Positions 1-8,157 of a stretch of 64,000 nucleotides of DNA are shown piece after piece; the first letter of the stretch is position 1, and the number at the start of each line of letters is the position of its first letter. The translations under genes and the position numbers were made by a program. The DNA comes from Streptomyces avidinii (GTDB lineage: Bacteria > Actinomycetota > Actinomycetes > Streptomycetales > Streptomycetaceae), in NCBI RefSeq assembly GCF_014650695.1, contig NZ_BMVL01000021.1, positions 1-64,000 on the forward strand. The letters are read 5' to 3'. The notes beneath the pieces are model-generated. The model was not told where the DNA came from, ran no database searches, and worked only from the letters and a program-made list of their open reading frames with translations.

Positions 1-61
1 CCGGAGGTCTTCGCCATGTTCAAGACCTGCCGAGTGTCAACAACGCTCGTGATCAATACAG

Positions 62-1147
62 CTAGGCCGGGCGGGTGGCGGGCAGGCGGACCGTGACGAG
101 GAGGCCGCCGGTGGGGCGGGCGGCGAGGTCGAGGGTGCCGTCGTGGGCGCGGACGATGCTGTCCACGATGGCCAGCCCGAGGCCGACGCCGGCGTGCTCG
201 TCGGTGCGTACGCGGTCCGTGCCGCGCCGGAAGGGCTCGGTGAGGGTCGCGACCAGGTCCGGTGGGAGCCGGCGGCCCGTGTTCTCGACCCGCAGCACGC
301 TCGTGTCGCCGTGCTCCTCGGTGCGGACCGTCACCGTGCCGCCGGAGGGGAGGTTGTGGACGACGGCGTTCTGGACGAGGTTCGTCACCATCCGCAGCAG
401 GAGCTCCGCGGAGCCGCTGGTCCGGGCCGCCCCGCCGGTGACGTCGAGCGTGATCCGGCGCTGCTCGGCGAGGGGGAGCAGCGTTTCGGCGGCTTCTTCG
501 GCGACGAGGGACAGGTCGACGCTCTCGCGGCGGAAGTCTCCGCGGTCGCTGCGGCCGAGCAGCAGAAGGGCCTCGGTGAGGTCGATCGCCCGGGTGTTGA
601 CGGCGTGCAGGCGTTCGATGAGTTCGCCCCGGTCCCGGGCGGGGTCCTTGCGGGCGACGTCGAGGAGCGTCCGCGAGATCGCCAGCGGGGTGCGCAGTTC
701 GTGGGAGGCGTTCGCGGCGAACCGCTGCTGCTCTGCGACGTGGGACTCGAGGCGTTGGAGCATCGAGTCGAACGCGTCGGAGAGTTCGCGGAACTCGTCC
801 TGGCGGCCCTTCATGCGGATCCGGTGGGACAGCGACCCGTTGCCGGCCTTCCGGGTCGCGTCGGTGATCTGTGTGAGCGGTGCGAGCATCCGGCCGGCGA
901 GGATCCATCCCCCCGCGAGGCCGAACACGAGCAGGAACGCCATCGCCACGGCCGCGGCGGGGGCGAAGGTCCGCACCAGGAGGTAGCGGTTGGGTGAGAT
1001 CCCGAGCAGCCCCTTGGAATTGTCGGGTACGTAGCGCAGCAGGAACACCCACACCACGGCCAGCAGGAGGGCGCCCGCGACGGCGAGGAACCCGGCGTAG
1101 CTGAGGGTGAGTTTCAGTCGGGCGCTGAGCCCCGGGCGTCTAGGCAC
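62..1147 (-). CDS. HAMP sensor histidine kinase
   Basis: This 361-residue inner-membrane kinase has two predicted membrane helices at about residues 16-38 and 61-86, with a short extracytoplasmic loop between them. A HAMP linker runs to about residue 137. The phosphoacceptor motif ASHELRTPL has its His at 149. A C-terminal GHKL ATPase domain shows the N-box (NLVQNAVVH) and the G-box GVGLGLAIV. It should autophosphorylate and pass phosphate to the response regulator just upstream, whose stop overlaps this start by 8 bp, so the two are translationally coupled. The small sensor loop suggests a membrane-proximal or envelope signal, which fits the VanZ-like gene heading the operon. The signal itself cannot be read from the sequence. 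Confidence 0.93.
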   Translation of the reverse strand: MPRRPGLSARLKLTLSYAGFLAVAGALLLAVVWVFLLRYVPDNSKGLLGISPNRYLLVRTFAPAAAVAMAFLLVFGLAGGWILAGRMLAPLTQITDATRKAGNGSLSHRIRMKGRQDEFRELSDAFDSMLQRLESHVAEQQRFAANASHELRTPLAISRTLLDVARKDPARDRGELIERLHAVNTRAIDLTEALLLLGRSDRGDFRRESVDLSLVAEEAAETLLPLAEQRRITLDVTGGAARTSGSAELLLRMVTNLVQNAVVHNLPSGGTVTVRTEEHGDTSVLRVENTGRRLPPDLVATLTEPFRRGTDRVRTDEHAGVGLGLAIVDSIVRAHDGTLDLAARPTGGLLVTVRLPATRPA

Positions 1148-1814
1148 GCGCCGTGCCGGTATCGATCCGGTAGCCGACGCCGGGCACAGTGGCGATGATC
1201 CATGGTTCGCCGAGCCGTTTGCGCAGGGCGGAGACGGTGATGCGCACGGCGTTGGTGAGGGGGTCGGCGTTCTCGTCCCAGGCCCGTTCCAGCAGTTCCT
1301 CGGCGCTGACGACCCCGCCCTCGGCGGCGACGAGGACCTCCAGCACGGCGAACTGCTTGCGGGTGAGCGCGACGTAGCGTCCGTCGCGGAAGACCTCCCG
1401 GCGGAAGGGGTCGAGCCGCAGTCCCGCGATCTCGCGGACCGGGGGGCGGGCGTACGCGCGTCTGCGGTCGAGCGCCCTCAGCCGCAGGACGAGCTCCCGC
1501 AGCTCGAACGGTTTGGTGAGGTAGTCGTCGGCGCCGAGCCCGAACCCGGAGGCCTTGTCGTCGATCCGGTCGGCGGCGGTGAGCATGAGGATCGGGATGC
1601 CGCTGCCGGAGGCCACGATGCGCCGGGCGACCTCGTCTCCGGAGGGGCCGGGGATGTCCCGGTCGAGGACCGCGAGGTCGTAGGAGTTGACGCTGAGCAG
1701 TTCCAGGGCCGAGTCGCCGTCGCCCGCGATGTCGGCGGCGATCGCCTCCAGCCGCAGACCGTCACGGACGGCCTCGGCCAGGTAGGGCTCGTCCTCCACG
1801 ATCAGTACGCGCAT
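1140..1814 (-). CDS. OmpR/PhoB-family response regulator
   Basis: This is a 224-residue regulator with an N-terminal receiver domain (acidic pair near residues 8-9, phosphoacceptor Asp51 in VLDRDIPG, Lys in the LTKPFEL loop). The C-terminal winged helix ends in the typical NAVRITVSALRKRL and VPGVGYRI segments. It is the partner of the kinase that overlaps its 3' end. Only 9 bp separate its start from the VanZ-like gene stop, so the three genes probably form one transcript. The LDRDIPG sequence around the phosphorylation site resembles the CutR type of actinobacterial regulators. Its DNA target is unknown. Confidence 0.94.
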   Translation of the reverse strand: MRVLIVEDEPYLAEAVRDGLRLEAIAADIAGDGDSALELLSVNSYDLAVLDRDIPGPSGDEVARRIVASGSGIPILMLTAADRIDDKASGFGLGADDYLTKPFELRELVLRLRALDRRRAYARPPVREIAGLRLDPFRREVFRDGRYVALTRKQFAVLEVLVAAEGGVVSAEELLERAWDENADPLTNAVRITVSALRKRLGEPWIIATVPGVGYRIDTGTARA

Positions 1815-1823
1815 GTCCGCAGC

Positions 1824-2549
1824 CTAAGCAGCCCGGCCTGCGGCCGGTGCATGCGGGGACGCGGACACACCGGGCGCACGGCTCGGCGCCTGCGCCGCGG
1901 TGCGCCACCGGCGGCGCGACGCCAGCCCGGCCAGCACCGCGCCCGCGGCGTTGACCAGGACGTCGTCCACCGACGACACCCGGTCCAGCTGCAGGACGTA
2001 CTGGGCGCTCTCCACCAGGACCGAGCAGCCCGCCCCGAGCGCCAGGATCCGCGGCACGGACGCCAGCGCCGCGAAACGCATCGGGGCGAAGAACCCCAGC
2101 GCCGCAAAGACCAGCAGGTTGCCGCCTATCCCGAGGGCCCCCATCGTGACCAGGTCCCGCAGCGGTACCAGGGACACCCGGGCGGGCACGATGCCGGCCC
2201 CGCCGCCCGGCATCATGGTCATCCACACGAACGGCACCGTCCCGTGGACCATGCCCACCTCGGCCAGCGACATCCGCCACGCCGACGTGCCCGCGGCGGC
2301 CCGCCGACCGCGTGCCAGGGCCCACGCCACCAGCACGGCCAACGGCAGCGTGACCAGCGTCATGAACACCACGCCGTTGAAGGTGTCGAGGCAGCCGTGC
2401 CAGCGCCCGGCCATGCACCGCGGAGCGGACATCATGAGCGGCCGCCGCAGGACGAACAGGGCGCCCGCCGCAGCGAGGATCGCCAGGCCGAGTAGCACGA
2501 TCCCGCGCGCGCGGCGAGGTGGGGCCGGCAGGGATGCGTTGTGGTTCAT
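1824..2549 (-). CDS. VanZ-like membrane protein
   Basis: About 241 residues with an initial helix, a loop holding CMAGRWHGCLDTFNGV, and further hydrophobic helices. It ends in the VanZ signature region (SAQYVLQLDRVSSVDDVLVNAAGAV). VanZ proteins are membrane proteins; the founding member lowers teicoplanin susceptibility by an unknown route. I chose the ATG at 2549 because the hydrophobic region begins just after it and a G-rich stretch lies immediately upstream. The in-frame ATG at 2654 would add 35 unconvincing residues. The gene precedes and is probably cotranscribed with the response regulator and kinase. The last 30 or so residues are Ala/Pro-rich and look disordered. Confidence 0.85.
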   Translation of the reverse strand: MNHNASLPAPPRRARGIVLLGLAILAAAGALFVLRRPLMMSAPRCMAGRWHGCLDTFNGVVFMTLVTLPLAVLVAWALARGRRAAAGTSAWRMSLAEVGMVHGTVPFVWMTMMPGGGAGIVPARVSLVPLRDLVTMGALGIGGNLLVFAALGFFAPMRFAALASVPRILALGAGCSVLVESAQYVLQLDRVSSVDDVLVNAAGAVLAGLASRRRWRTAAQAPSRAPGVSASPHAPAAGRAA

Positions 2550-2717
2550 GCCCCCATGACAGACGCGGGGCCGTTGCGGTGGCGTATGCGGTTTTCGATA
2601 CGCCCGCGATACACGGGGATCACCGGCTCGCCCCCGGCCCGTGCCGGACGCCAACTGCCTTACGCATCCCGGACGGTGGAGGCGGTGTCCGTGAGCGGCG
2701 CCGAGCGTGCGCGCCGG

Positions 2718-3116
2718 CTACGGGAGGACCGCGATGCCGTCGAGTTCGATCTGGGCCTGGTCGTCCCAGAGGCGGACCACGCCGATGACGGCCATCGCCG
2801 GGTAGTCGCGGCCCGCCGACCGCCGCCAGATGCTGCCCAGTTCGGCCGCGCGGGCCCGGTACGCGGCCACGTCCACCGCGTACACCGTCACCCGCGCCAG
2901 GTCCGCCGGGGTGCCGCCGGCCGCCGCGAGGGCCGTCAGGAGGTTGGCGAGGGCGGTCTCGAACTGCTCCGGCAGGCTCTCGCCGACCACCTTGCCCGCG
3001 CCGTCCAGAGCGGTCTGGCCCGCCAGGAACACCAGCCGGGTGCCGGTCGCCGCGACCGCGTGCGAGAAACCCGTCGCGGGCGACAACTCCGCCGGGTTGA
3101 TCCGGTCCAGGCTCAT
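2718..3116 (-). CDS. RidA family enamine/imine deaminase
   Basis: A 132-residue YjgF/YER057c/UK114-type protein, full length for the family, with the typical FLAGQTALDG strand and the QIELDGIAVLP end. RidA proteins form trimers that hydrolyse reactive enamines or imines to ketones and ammonia. The start overlaps the stop of the acyl-CoA dehydrogenase gene by 4 bp (ATGA), so the two are coupled. In an aryl-CoA regulon containing a monooxygenase/reductase fusion, it could remove the amino group from a 2-amino-oxo-cyclohexene-carbonyl-CoA intermediate. That role is inference from context. Confidence 0.9.
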   Translation of the reverse strand: MSLDRINPAELSPATGFSHAVAATGTRLVFLAGQTALDGAGKVVGESLPEQFETALANLLTALAAAGGTPADLARVTVYAVDVAAYRARAAELGSIWRRSAGRDYPAMAVIGVVRLWDDQAQIELDGIAVLP

Positions 3117-4246
3117 CGCGGCGCCACCGCCCCGTACAGCTCCTTGGCGATGATCGTGCGCTGCACCTCGCTGGCCCCCTCGTAGATCCGCGGTGCCCGC
3201 ACCTCCCGGTAGAGGTGTTCGAGCAGGTGACCGCGCTGGAGGGCGACCGCACCGTGCAGTTGGACCGCGTGGTCCACCACGTACTGGGCCGTCTCCGTGG
3301 CCAGCAGCTTCGCCATCGCCGCCCGGCGCGGGACGTCCGCCGCCCCGCGGTCGTGGGCCCCGGCCGCCGCGTACACCAGCAGCCGGGCCGCCTCCGTGCG
3401 GGTGGCCATCTCGGCCACCCGGTGCGCCACCGCCTGGAGGTCGCTCAGGGTTCCGCCGAACGCGGTCCGGTCCGCCGTGTAGCTGAGCGTCGCGTCCAGC
3501 GCGGCCCGGGCCATGCCCACCGCGAAGGCGCCGACGCTCGGCCGGAAGAGGTTCAGCGTGTCCATCGCGACGCGGAAGCCCCGCCCCGGCTCACCGAGCA
3601 GGTCCCGCGGGCCGACCGGCACCCCGTCGAAGGCGAGGGAGCCGATGGGGTGCGGGGAGAGCATGTCCAGGGCCGCGCCGGACAGCCCCGGGCGGTCCGC
3701 CGGGACCAGGAAGGCCGAGACCCCCTTCGCGCCCGGCCCCTCGCCCGTTCGGGCGAACACCGTGTAGAAATCCGCCTCGGGGGCGTTGGAGATCCAGCAC
3801 TTCTCACCGCTGAGCCGCCAGCCTCCCCCCTCCGCCGGATCGGGCGTCGCAGCCAGCGCCAGCGCCGCCGCGTCCGAGCCCGCCCCCGGCTCGCTCAGCG
3901 CGAAGGCCGCCACCGCCCGCCCGGCCCGCACCTGCGGCAGCCACCGCTCCCGCTGCGCCTCGCTGCCCGCCTGCAGGACCGGATACGCGCCCAGCCCCTG
4001 CAGGGCGAGCGCCGTCTCCGCCTCCGTGCAACCGTAGGCGAGGGACTCCCGCAGCAGGCACAGTTCCAGCGCGCCCGAGGCGAACACCCGCTCCAGCAGG
4101 CCCAGCTCCCCCAGTGCCGCCAGCAGCGGCCGGTTGACCCGCCCCGGTTCCCCCTTCTCGGCCAGCGGCCTCAGCCGCTCCGCCGCCAGTGCGCGCAACT
4201 GCCCGCACCACTCCTCCTGGTCCACCCCGAGCGCGAATCCGGTCAT
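3113..4246 (-). CDS. acyl-CoA dehydrogenase
   Basis: A 377-residue soluble FAD enzyme with the full family architecture. It has an N-terminal helical domain, the middle beta-domain signature (FALSEPGAGSDAAAL and GEKCWISNAPEADFYTVFAR) and a C-terminal helical domain. The C-terminal domain contains VQLHGAVALQRGHLLEHLYREVRAPRI, followed by YEGASEVQRTIIAKEL. It is expected to oxidise an acyl-CoA or alicyclic acyl-CoA at the alpha-beta bond. It is the first gene of the minus-strand acyl-CoA dehydrogenase-RidA pair and diverges from the aryl-CoA ligase gene. Shared regulation is suggested by the 13-bp element in the divergent promoter. The true substrate is inferred from neighbours only. Confidence 0.92.
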   Translation of the reverse strand: MTGFALGVDQEEWCGQLRALAAERLRPLAEKGEPGRVNRPLLAALGELGLLERVFASGALELCLLRESLAYGCTEAETALALQGLGAYPVLQAGSEAQRERWLPQVRAGRAVAAFALSEPGAGSDAAALALAATPDPAEGGGWRLSGEKCWISNAPEADFYTVFARTGEGPGAKGVSAFLVPADRPGLSGAALDMLSPHPIGSLAFDGVPVGPRDLLGEPGRGFRVAMDTLNLFRPSVGAFAVGMARAALDATLSYTADRTAFGGTLSDLQAVAHRVAEMATRTEAARLLVYAAAGAHDRGAADVPRRAAMAKLLATETAQYVVDHAVQLHGAVALQRGHLLEHLYREVRAPRIYEGASEVQRTIIAKELYGAVAPR

Positions 4247-4276
4247 CCGAACATCCCCGCATCTATCGCGTCCTGT

Positions 4277-4289
4277 TGACTGCCGTCAC
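4277..4289. promoter_or_regulatory. putative PaaX-type operator, copy 1
   Basis: TGACTGCCGTCAC sits in the divergent promoter between the acyl-CoA dehydrogenase and ligase genes. It contains the inverted half-sites TGAC and GTCA separated by 4 bp. The identical 13-mer occurs at 15907-15919, upstream of the enoyl-CoA hydratase. Because a PaaX-family regulator gene is in this operon, it is the obvious candidate to bind it. Confidence 0.55.
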
Positions 4290-4392
4290 CATCACGATAC
4301 GCTCCTGGGAGGACCTTCCGGCCGCGGCCGGGGGAACTACCGCACGGCCGGCTCCACCCCACCCCGGACCGCTGCAAGGGGGGCGACCCGCC

Positions 4393-6048
4393 TTGGACCT
4401 CAAGCCTTCCGCTCACACCGACACCTTCGCCCGTGACCATCTGCCACCCGTGGACACCTGGCCGGAGCTCGTCTTCGATCTGCCCGAACTGGCCTACCCG
4501 GACCGCCTGAACTGCGGGGCCGAGCTGCTGGACGCCACGATCGCCCGGTTCGGTCCCGCGGGCGCCGACCGCCCGGCCTTCCGCAGCGGGGCGGGCGAGG
4601 TGTGGACGTACGGCGGGCTGCGCGAGCGCGTGGACCGCCTCGCCCACACCCTCACCGCCGACCTCGGCGTGGTCCCCGGCAACCGGGTGCTCCTGCGCGG
4701 GCCCACCGGCCCCTGGCTCGCGGCCTGCTGGCTCGCGGTGATGAAGGCGGGCGCGGTGGCCGTCACCGTGCTGCCCCAGCAGCGTGCGCAGGAGCTGGCA
4801 ACGGTGTGCGCGATGGCCCGGGTGGGGCACGCGCTGTGCCATGCGGACGTGCTGGACGACCTGGTCAAGGCGGAGGTCCCCGGGTTGCGGATCACCGTGT
4901 ACGGGGGCACGTCCCCGGACGATCTGCTCCGGCTGGCCGAGAGACATCCGGAGCCGTTCCCGGCCGCCCCGACCTCCGCGGACGACGTGGCCCTGATCGC
5001 CTTCACCTCAGGGACCACCGGACGGCCCAAGGGCTGCATGCACTTCCACCGCGACCTGCTCGCCGTCGCCGACACCTTCTCCCGCAACGTGCTGCGGCCC
5101 CGCCCGGACGACGTGTTCGCGGGCAGCCCGCCGCTCGGGTTCACCTTCGGCCTGGGCGGGCTGGTCGTCTTCCCGCTGCGGGCCGGGGCCTCGGCGCTGC
5201 TCCTGGAGGAGGCGGTGCCGCGCCGGCTGCTGCCCGCGCTCGCGGAGCACCGGGTGACGGTGCTGTTCACCGCGCCCACCGCCTACCGGACGATGCTGGA
5301 CGCCCTGGGCCCGTACGACGTGGGCATGTACGACCTGTCGGCGCTGCGCCGCTGCGTCTCGGCCGGGGAGAACCTGCCGGCCGCCACCTGGCAGGCCTGG
5401 TACGAGCGCACCGGGCTGCGCATCATCAACGGCATCGGGGCGACCGAGCTGCTGCACATCTTCATCTCCGCCGCCGACGAGGACATCCGGCCCGGTACGA
5501 CGGGCCGGGTGGTCCCGGGCTGGGAGGCCCGGGTGGTGGACCGGGCCGGCCGTCCCCTCCCGGACAACGAGCCGGGACTGCTGGCCGTGCGCGGCCCGGT
5601 GGGCTGCCGCTACCTGGCCGATCCGCGGCAGGGGGAGTACGTACAGGGCGGCTGGAACCTGACCGGTGACACCTACGTACGCGATCCGGAGGGCTACTTC
5701 CGCTACGTCGCCCGGGCCGACGACATGATCATCTCGGCGGGCTACAACATCGCGGGCCCCGAGGTGGAGGACGCCCTGCTGCGCCACCCGGACGTGGTGG
5801 AGGCGGCCGTGGTGGGCCTCCCGGACGAGCGACGCGGGCAGATCGTGGTGGCGTACGCCGTGGCACGCGACGGTGCGGTGCTGACGGAGGAGATCCTGCG
5901 CACCTTCATGCGGGCCGAGCTGGCCCCGCACAAGTGCCCGCGGTCCTTCGTCTTCCTCCCCGCCCTCCCCCGCACCGCAACGGGCAAACTGCAGCGCTTC
6001 CGGCTGCGCGATCCCGGCGCCCGGCAGGATCCGCAAGAGACGGCCTAG
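4393..6048 (+). CDS. aryl-CoA ligase (2-aminobenzoate/benzoate-CoA ligase family)
   Basis: An adenylate-forming enzyme of about 551 residues. It contains the AMP-binding P-loop FTSGTTGRPKGCMHFH, the A5-type motif NGIGATELLHIF, the A8 hinge ADDMIISAGYNIAGPEVE and the C-terminal lysine motif TATGKLQRF. The N-terminus (DHLPP...WPEL...PERLN-like) matches the benzoate / 2-aminobenzoate-CoA ligase group. The TTG start at 4393 is chosen because AAGGGGGG ends 9 bp before it; the ATG at 4189 lies outside the conserved region. It would load CoA onto an aromatic acid in the cytoplasm, the entry step of the pathway encoded around it. The exact aromatic acid is not readable; anthranilate and salicylate are the best candidates. 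Confidence 0.88.
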   Translation: MDLKPSAHTDTFARDHLPPVDTWPELVFDLPELAYPDRLNCGAELLDATIARFGPAGADRPAFRSGAGEVWTYGGLRERVDRLAHTLTADLGVVPGNRVLLRGPTGPWLAACWLAVMKAGAVAVTVLPQQRAQELATVCAMARVGHALCHADVLDDLVKAEVPGLRITVYGGTSPDDLLRLAERHPEPFPAAPTSADDVALIAFTSGTTGRPKGCMHFHRDLLAVADTFSRNVLRPRPDDVFAGSPPLGFTFGLGGLVVFPLRAGASALLLEEAVPRRLLPALAEHRVTVLFTAPTAYRTMLDALGPYDVGMYDLSALRRCVSAGENLPAATWQAWYERTGLRIINGIGATELLHIFISAADEDIRPGTTGRVVPGWEARVVDRAGRPLPDNEPGLLAVRGPVGCRYLADPRQGEYVQGGWNLTGDTYVRDPEGYFRYVARADDMIISAGYNIAGPEVEDALLRHPDVVEAAVVGLPDERRGQIVVAYAVARDGAVLTEEILRTFMRAELAPHKCPRSFVFLPALPRTATGKLQRFRLRDPGARQDPQETA

Positions 6049-6057
6049 AGTGAACAC

Positions 6058-6858
6058 GTGGTCGAGCAGCACACTCCGCGATCCCTGATCGTCACGTTCT
6101 ACGGAGCCTACGGGCGGGCCTTCGAGGGGCCGGTCCCGGTGTCCGCGCTGATCCGCCTGCTGGGCGCGGCCGGCGTGGACGCCCCGTCGGTCCGCTCGTC
6201 GGTGTCCCGGCTGAAGCGGCGCGGCTTCCTGGTGCCCGGCCGCGCGGCGGACGGCTCCGCGGCGTACGGGCTCTCCGAGGAGGCGCGGCAGCTGCTGGAC
6301 GACGGCGACCGGCGGATCTACGGCAGCCCGCAGCTGTCGGACGAATGGCTGGTGGCGGTGTTCTCCGTCCCGGAGCAGGAGCGGCACAAACGGCACCTGC
6401 TGCGCTCGCGGCTGGGCCGGCTCGGCTTCGGCGCGGTGGCACCTGGCGTGTGGATCGCCCCGGCCCGGCTGCACGAGGAGACCGCGCACACGCTGGAGCG
6501 GCTGCACCTGACCCCGTACGTGGAGCTGTTCCGCGGGGCCCACCTCGGTTTCGCCCCGACGCCCGAGGCGGTGGCCCGCTGGTGGGACCTGGCGGCCCTG
6601 GCCAAACAGCACGAGGAATTCCTCGACCTGCACGAACCTGTCCTGCGCGCCCTCCAGTCGGGACCGGAGCCGAGCCCGGAGGAGGCCTACCGCGGCTACC
6701 TGCTCGCGCTGGACACCTGGCGCCGGCTGCCGTACGCCGACCCGGGCCTGCCGCGCGAGCTGCTCCCGGCGGGCTGGCCCGGCGACCGGGCGGCTGCCGT
6801 CTTCGCCGAGCTGCACGAGCGGCTGCGGGACGTCGGGGCCGGTTTCGCGCAACCGTAG
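6058..6858 (+). CDS. PaaX family transcriptional regulator
   Basis: A 266-residue repressor-type protein, the usual length for PaaX. The N-terminal winged helix (RSLIVTFYGAYGR, then SVRSSVSRLKRRGFL) is followed by the central PaaX domain and the C-terminal FAELHERLRD region. Known PaaX proteins repress aromatic catabolic operons and are released by an aryl-CoA. The GTG start lies 9 bp after the ligase stop, so it is cotranscribed with the enzyme that makes the probable effector. It is the likely reader of the TGACTGCCGTCAC elements at 4277 and 15907. Confidence 0.9.
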   Translation: MVEQHTPRSLIVTFYGAYGRAFEGPVPVSALIRLLGAAGVDAPSVRSSVSRLKRRGFLVPGRAADGSAAYGLSEEARQLLDDGDRRIYGSPQLSDEWLVAVFSVPEQERHKRHLLRSRLGRLGFGAVAPGVWIAPARLHEETAHTLERLHLTPYVELFRGAHLGFAPTPEAVARWWDLAALAKQHEEFLDLHEPVLRALQSGPEPSPEEAYRGYLLALDTWRRLPYADPGLPRELLPAGWPGDRAAAVFAELHERLRDVGAGFAQP

Positions 6859-6870
6859 GCGGCCGGGGCC

Positions 6871-6892
6871 GCGTCACGAGGTGTCGTGACGC
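6871..6892. terminator. inverted repeat after the ligase-PaaX operon
   Basis: A perfect 9-bp stem (GCGTCACGA / TCGTGACGC) with a 4-nt GGTG loop lies 12 bp after the PaaX stop. There is no T-tract, as is common for Streptomyces terminators. An operator role cannot be excluded. Confidence 0.5.
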
Positions 6893-6976
6893 ATTCCGAT
6901 CTCCCTCCGCATCCCCCGCAGTCGCCGTCCTCGGCGCGGCCCCCGTACCGGTCGCAGACCTGGTACCAGGCGCCCT

Positions 6977-7117
6977 GTGCCGTTCCTGCTCGTGCTCGCG
7001 CTGGTGGTGCTCGTGTTCTTCGCCACGAAGGGGACGCTGGACGGATACCCCGGGAACCCGGAGCGGTGCGGGCCGGACAACGTGCCGCCGTGGTGGCCGG
7101 AGTGGCTGCCCGCGTAG
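6977..7117 (+). CDS. 46-residue small membrane protein
   Basis: A short reading frame starting at GTG 6977 encodes a hydrophobic N-terminal helix (residues 2-18, FLLVLALVVLVFFATKG). A polar tail ending in VPPWWPEWLPA follows. Nearly every codon ends in G or C, which is strong coding evidence in this genome. It has one predicted membrane span and no recognisable family. A Shine-Dalgarno sequence is not obvious. It lies alone between the PaaX hairpin and the acetyltransferase gene, on the same strand as both. Function unknown. Confidence 0.55.
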   Translation: MPFLLVLALVVLVFFATKGTLDGYPGNPERCGPDNVPPWWPEWLPA

Positions 7118-7220
7118 GGGCAGTCCCGTCGGGTTGCCCGCCGGGTTGCTTGTCGGGGGCCGATCGGGGGCCGGTGGAAAACGGGGTGCGGGTGCGCCGT
7201 GCGCCGCGCCAGGATGGGCC

Positions 7221-8060
7221 ATGACCTGGACCTTCACCACCGACCTGGCGGCCTACTTGAGCGCCGCGGGACCGGCCGTGGCCGCGCGGCCCGTCTCCCA
7301 CACCATGATGCTGACGGTGACCGACGCCCTGCTGCGGCGCGGGACCGGCGCCTACGGCGACGCCACCCCCTTCTTCGGCTGGTGGACCGGCCCCGACGGC
7401 ACCGTCGCCGGCGGCCTGTTGTGCACCCCGCCCTTCCCGGTGCTCCTTGCCGTCCTGCCCGAGGAGGCGGTCCGGGAGCTCGGGGCCGCGCTCGCCACCG
7501 AACCGCTGCTCGCCGGGGCCCACGGGTTCAACGCCCTGCGCCCGGACGCGGAGGTACTGGCCGAGGCCTGGGGGCGGCCCACCCGGATCGCCGAGGAACT
7601 GCGCCTGTACCGGCTGGACGGCCTGGCCGCCCCGGACCCGGCCCCGGCCGGGAGGGTACGGCCCGCCACCGAGACGGACCTCCCGCTGCTGCTGGAGTGG
7701 CTCACCGCCTTCAACGCGGAGGCGGGCGTTCCGGGCAAGGCCTCCGAGACCTTCCTGCGCGACCGGATCTCCTACGGCGGGATCCTGCTCTGGGAGCACG
7801 CCGGCGCTCCCGTCTCCCTGGCCGCCTTCTCCCGCACGATCGGCTCGGCCGCCCGCGTCGGCCCGGTCTACACCCCGCCCGGGCACCGCGGGCGCGGCTA
7901 TGCCGCCGGGATCACGCACGCGGCGAGCGAGGCGGCGTACGCGGCCGGGGCCACAGAGGTCCTGCTGTTCACGGACCTGGCCAACCCCACGAGCAACGGC
8001 ATCTACCTGCGGCTGGGTTACACCCCGGTGGAGGACCGCGCCGAGATCGTCCCGGCGTGA
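7221..8060 (+). CDS. GNAT family N-acetyltransferase
   Basis: A 279-residue protein whose C-terminal half carries the GNAT fold: RPATETDLPLLLEWL, then VGPVYTPPGHRGRGYAAGITHAAS (acetyl-CoA binding motif A, R/Q-x-x-G-x-G/A type), then LFTDLANPTSNGIYLRLGY. The N-terminal 140 residues form a separate domain seen in two-domain actinobacterial GNATs. The ATG at 7221 is chosen because AGGA ends 6 bp before it and the protein similarity begins there. The acceptor substrate is unknown. It is probably monocistronic, followed by a possible terminator hairpin. Confidence 0.87.
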   Translation: MTWTFTTDLAAYLSAAGPAVAARPVSHTMMLTVTDALLRRGTGAYGDATPFFGWWTGPDGTVAGGLLCTPPFPVLLAVLPEEAVRELGAALATEPLLAGAHGFNALRPDAEVLAEAWGRPTRIAEELRLYRLDGLAAPDPAPAGRVRPATETDLPLLLEWLTAFNAEAGVPGKASETFLRDRISYGGILLWEHAGAPVSLAAFSRTIGSAARVGPVYTPPGHRGRGYAAGITHAASEAAYAAGATEVLLFTDLANPTSNGIYLRLGYTPVEDRAEIVPA

Positions 8061-8101
8061 CGGGCGGGCCGGGCCGGGCCGGCCGCGACAGGGCCCGTCA
8101 C
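8057..8101. terminator. possible terminator after the acetyltransferase gene
   Basis: GTGACGGGC at 8057-8065 pairs perfectly with GCCCGTCAC at 8093-8101 across a 27-nt G+C-rich loop that can fold further. The left arm begins inside the stop codon region of the acetyltransferase gene. Confidence 0.4.
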
Positions 8102-8119
8102 CCGCAGGGGAGCCGGGTC

Positions 8120-8150
8120 TTGACCTCAAGGGCACTTGAGGTCGGATCGT
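8120..8150 (+). promoter_or_regulatory. SoxR/MerR-type promoter and operator
   Basis: The 18-bp dyad CCTCAAGGGCACTTGAGG (8124-8141) has perfect 7-bp arms and a 4-bp centre, the layout of SoxR boxes. It lies between a -35-like TTGACC (8120-8125) and a -10-like GATCGT (8145-8150), giving the long 19-bp spacer typical of MerR-family activated promoters. Transcription would then start at about 8157, directly at the ATG of the next gene. No MerR/SoxR gene is present in the window. Confidence 0.7.
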
Positions 8151-8157
8151 GATCCGC

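Noticed and set aside
1107..2495. 462-codon plus-strand open frame opposite the response regulator and VanZ genes
   Set aside because: It has no family match, an Arg/Gly/Asp-rich composition and lies opposite well-recognised genes; it is a codon-bias shadow.
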